Below, in pieces: positions 61,457-64,000 of a DNA stretch of 64,000 nt (position 1 is its first letter; each line of letters begins with the position of its first letter). The position numbers and the translations under genes were made by a program. The stretch comes from Granulicella sp. WH15 (GTDB lineage: Bacteria; Acidobacteriota; Terriglobia; Terriglobales; Acidobacteriaceae). The notes beneath the pieces are model-generated. The model worked only from the letters and a program-made list of their open reading frames with translations, searched no databases and was not told where the DNA came from. Location: the NCBI RefSeq assembly GCF_009914315.1, contig NZ_CP042596.1:4092001-4156000 (forward strand). Direction: 5' to 3'.

Positions 61457-64000
61457 CTAGAAGTACAACTTCGCCGCGAGTTGGATCTCGCGCGAGGTGC
61501 GCTGGAAGAGAAATGGCTGTCCCGCGCTGGTGATCGTACCCGCAGCTTTATTGCCAATCTGCACGCCTGCCCCGCTAGGATTATTGAACTGCGGAGTATT
61601 GAACACGTTGAAGGTCTCAGCCCTGAACTGAAGATGCCTCGACCCAGAATCGTTGAAATTGAGATCTTTGAAAATTGAGACGTCGAACTGCTTTGTCCCA
61701 GGACCGTAAATAATATTCCGGCCCGAGTTACCAAAAATGTAGTTGCCAGGACTTACGAAATCAGCCGTATTGAACCAACCATTGATCGACGCGTTTGCCG
61801 CCTTGCCGGAGCCGATACGATTGGGCCATTGCACTGAGCTACCAGCATTGAGAAGGCTTGACGACATGACAGGGGTGAAAGGCGATCCCGTACTGAAGTT
61901 GTCGATGCTATTGATCTGCCACCCACCGATTACCGCCTGTTCTATTCCATGTGCGTTTGAAGCAAACTTCATCCTATTTCCAAAGGGCAGTCGATAAGAC
62001 CAGCTCAGTACAACCATGTGGCGGATATCGAAGTCCGAATTGCCACGATAGTTCGCCCTTCCCTGGTAGGACGAAAGATGAAAGGGATCCTGAGGACCAA
62101 CCAGATTCGCGTTGCCGCTTGAAGTATCGACACTATGCGCCAGCGTATAAGTCCCCTGGAAATCCAGGTTGCTCGAGATGTGATTCTGATAAGTCAACTG
62201 GAAAGAGTTATAGGCTGAATTTGCGCAATAGCAGTTGAGCGTTCCATCCGAAAAATTCGGATATGGCCGCCGCGAGGCAACAGCACCCGCTCCCGGCGTA
62301 GCCTGATTAATATTCGGATTGATAAGAATATGAACGCCCGTCTGACCTACATACGCGATAGAAATCACATCATGCGAGGTAATCTGTCTCTGCAGATTCA
62401 GGTTGTACTCATTTGCGGAGGGATTGGGGTTCCTACGCTGGTAGGCTTGAAAAGCCGATCCGGCCGCGGGAAATAAAGCCGGACGGTCCGGGGAGAAACC
62501 CGCAGAGATAGGCACAGCCGCAGCAAAACCAGCCGTACTCGACTGATCATTCGTTACATTTAGCGATCCGTTGAAGGGTGCATTCTTCGACATGGGGTTG
62601 GAGTTATAGGTCTCATACGCATAGAAGATACCGAAGCCACCACGAATCACAGTCTTCGAATCAACGTTGTACGCAAAACCAAATCGCGGCGCGAAGTTCG
62701 TGTAACGGCCATCAACAACTGCATCTCCGGGAAATGAACCCGAACCAACCGGAACCAGGCTTCCGCCATTGGCAGGATCAAAGCCTGCGAGCCTGTTATG
62801 CCTCTCCGTCCACGGCGTGACCAGATCGTCTCGCAGGCCGAAGTTCAGCGTGAGCTTAGGCGTCATGCGATAGCTATCCTGCACGTAGATACTTGGCCGG
62901 AAACGAATCAGGCTGAAGTACTGCGACACATCCAGCTGAGATGTGGCGTATTTTCCATAGAGGAAGTCAGCCAGTCCCACCCCAGTATAAGTGCCGTTGA
63001 AATTGATCGTGCCATTGGGGTGAGCGGGCGAGAGAAATGCAAAACGAGTGCTCATATAACTTACCCCCGCTTTGATCTCATGCTTCCCCTTTGTCAGGGT
63101 AACTGCCTGATCGACCTCCCACAGATTGTTGACCTTGGAGATGCTGCCGTTGCCATCACCCAGCGTGGCATTGCCGGATATAACAATATTCGTGAAACCG
63201 GGGACGCCGCCCGCATTTGCATTAGGGATGCCATAGTTCTCTCCAGCAGAACCCAGTAAGTCACCTTCTGTCACGATGCTCTCTACCAGACGAGAGTAAC
63301 CGAGGCGGGCCTCATAGTACATTGAGGAACCGAAAGAACGTCCATATCCCAATACCACCTGCTTACCGGGAGCCAACGTTATGCCCGGGTATCCAGGCCC
63401 ACCTCCAATCGCAGGTGAAGGAAGATACCCGGGATTATTAGTATTTGCATTCTCCTGCGTATAACGCCCGAAGATAGAGGTAGTTGGCGTGCGGAAGTCA
63501 ATACGCACATCACCCTGATCGATGGTGTTATCCAGCTTTCCGTTGAAAATGTAGTTGTTGGTAAGTGCCCCCGGCGCACCGTAGTTCGGCAATGGAAAAA
63601 GAGCTACCAGCTTAGCGGAGGTAGGATCTATTGCTGTAACTTGATTAATGTGGTTCGCAGGAATCTTCGTCGCAGTATTCGAAGCGGTTCCAGGAATATA
63701 GAACCCCCCGTAAGCCGTAAGATCCCCATTACGCGCATCGGCAGTTGGAACAGTGCTGATCGAAGTAGCGCTCTGAGCCTGGCGTTTGCCTTCGTAATCC
63801 ATAAAGAAAAAGAGTTTATCTCTGCCGTTGAAAAGATGAGGAATAACAATAGGGCCTGAGAGGTTCCCTCCAAACTGATTAAGGTGAAACGGAGGAATTG
63901 GAAGAGAGTGTTGATCGAAGTAGTTCTTCGCATCAAGGTCGGAGTTACGCACAAACTCATACACAGTCCCATGCAGACTGTTGCCGCCTGAGCGATAAGT
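61457..64000 (-). CDS. Oar-like TonB-dependent receptor, C-terminal part
   Basis: The gene runs off the right edge; ~847 residues are visible. The visible start covers the end of the plug (SGGNSLHGTVYEFVRNSDLD), followed by the beta-barrel with alternating aromatic strands. Features typical of acidobacterial Oar-like receptors: FGGNLSGPIVIPHLFNGRDK, FFFMDYEGKRQ, LTLNFGLRDDLVTPWTERHN, NFAPRFGFAYN, LQRQITSHDVISIAYVGQTG and the ending EIQLAAKLYF with terminal Phe. The N-terminal carboxypeptidase-regulatory-like domain would lie outside. Outer-membrane uptake of a large ligand (polymer, siderophore) is inferred. Confidence 0.93.
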   Translation of the reverse strand, partial: TYRSGGNSLHGTVYEFVRNSDLDAKNYFDQHSLPIPPFHLNQFGGNLSGPIVIPHLFNGRDKLFFFMDYEGKRQAQSATSISTVPTADARNGDLTAYGGFYIPGTASNTATKIPANHINQVTAIDPTSAKLVALFPLPNYGAPGALTNNYIFNGKLDNTIDQGDVRIDFRTPTTSIFGRYTQENANTNNPGYLPSPAIGGGPGYPGITLAPGKQVVLGYGRSFGSSMYYEARLGYSRLVESIVTEGDLLGSAGENYGIPNANAGGVPGFTNIVISGNATLGDGNGSISKVNNLWEVDQAVTLTKGKHEIKAGVSYMSTRFAFLSPAHPNGTINFNGTYTGVGLADFLYGKYATSQLDVSQYFSLIRFRPSIYVQDSYRMTPKLTLNFGLRDDLVTPWTERHNRLAGFDPANGGSLVPVGSGSFPGDAVVDGRYTNFAPRFGFAYNVDSKTVIRGGFGIFYAYETYNSNPMSKNAPFNGSLNVTNDQSSTAGFAAAVPISAGFSPDRPALFPAAGSAFQAYQRRNPNPSANEYNLNLQRQITSHDVISIAYVGQTGVHILINPNINQATPGAGAVASRRPYPNFSDGTLNCYCANSAYNSFQLTYQNHISSNLDFQGTYTLAHSVDTSSGNANLVGPQDPFHLSSYQGRANYRGNSDFDIRHMVVLSWSYRLPFGNRMKFASNAHGIEQAVIGGWQINSIDNFSTGSPFTPVMSSSLLNAGSSVQWPNRIGSGKAANASINGWFNTADFVSPGNYIFGNSGRNIIYGPGTKQFDVSIFKDLNFNDSGSRHLQFRAETFNVFNTPQFNNPSGAGVQIGNKAAGTITSAGQPFLFQRTSREIQLAAKLYF

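Overview
This window comes from a GC-rich bacterial chromosome, most likely Acidobacteriota, class Terriglobia (the Terriglobus/Granulicella/Edaphobacter group). That placement is an inference. It rests on a very large Oar-like TonB-dependent receptor at the right edge, menaquinone-type metabolism (menG beside aroB), a site-2-protease/trpS/scpA/scpB/rluB neighbourhood, and frequent GTG/TTG starts. I see no rRNA, tRNA, transposase, integrase, prophage gene or CRISPR array. About 53 protein genes are supported, two of them cut by the window edges.

Left part (1-18.4 kb): the end of a GGDEF-EAL signalling protein, a secreted penicillin-acylase-type hydrolase, a secreted papain-like protein, a YciF-type protein, an IclR regulator tail-to-tail with L-fuconate dehydratase, a TetR regulator upstream of a short-chain dehydrogenase with matching operator-like palindromes, a TlpA-like thioredoxin, and glycine decarboxylase gcvP behind a tandem glycine riboswitch. 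Next comes an AT-rich solitary gene (14.4-15.3 kb) that fuses an EVE/PUA-like reader to a PD-(D/E)XK nuclease-like domain, then ybiT and an acyltransferase.

Middle (18.4-40 kb): a VIT-like transporter domain, a DEAD-box helicase with a long structured leader, msrA, and a minus-strand series S2P-like protein, trpS, scpA, pit, scpB, rluB. Here the ScpA/ScpB condensin partners are split by a phosphate transporter. The S2P-like protein has lost its zinc motif. A [4Fe-4S] membrane oxidoreductase, an esterase, nadB diverging from an aroB-menG-CDF transporter operon, and a UvrC-like protein with a degenerate nuclease follow.

Right part (40-64 kb): rpe, a BamD-like TPR protein, valS, a small AT-richer LprI-like island, rho, rpoZ, comM, a HEAT-repeat protein, L-serine dehydratase, thiolase, a CPBP protease, a candidate small RNA with a near-consensus promoter and a 21-bp terminator stem, a coiled-coil membrane protein, thiO, a monooxygenase-fold protein, an HTTM-like membrane protein and the TonB receptor.

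The most distinctive non-coding feature is a family of modular intergenic repeats (called A to G here). They recur about fifteen times, almost always 3' of genes, and in five genes the repeat begins at or within about one base of the stop codon. Modules are shuffled, inverted and truncated between sites, which suggests REP/MITE-like elements that may also act as terminators or mRNA 3' ends.
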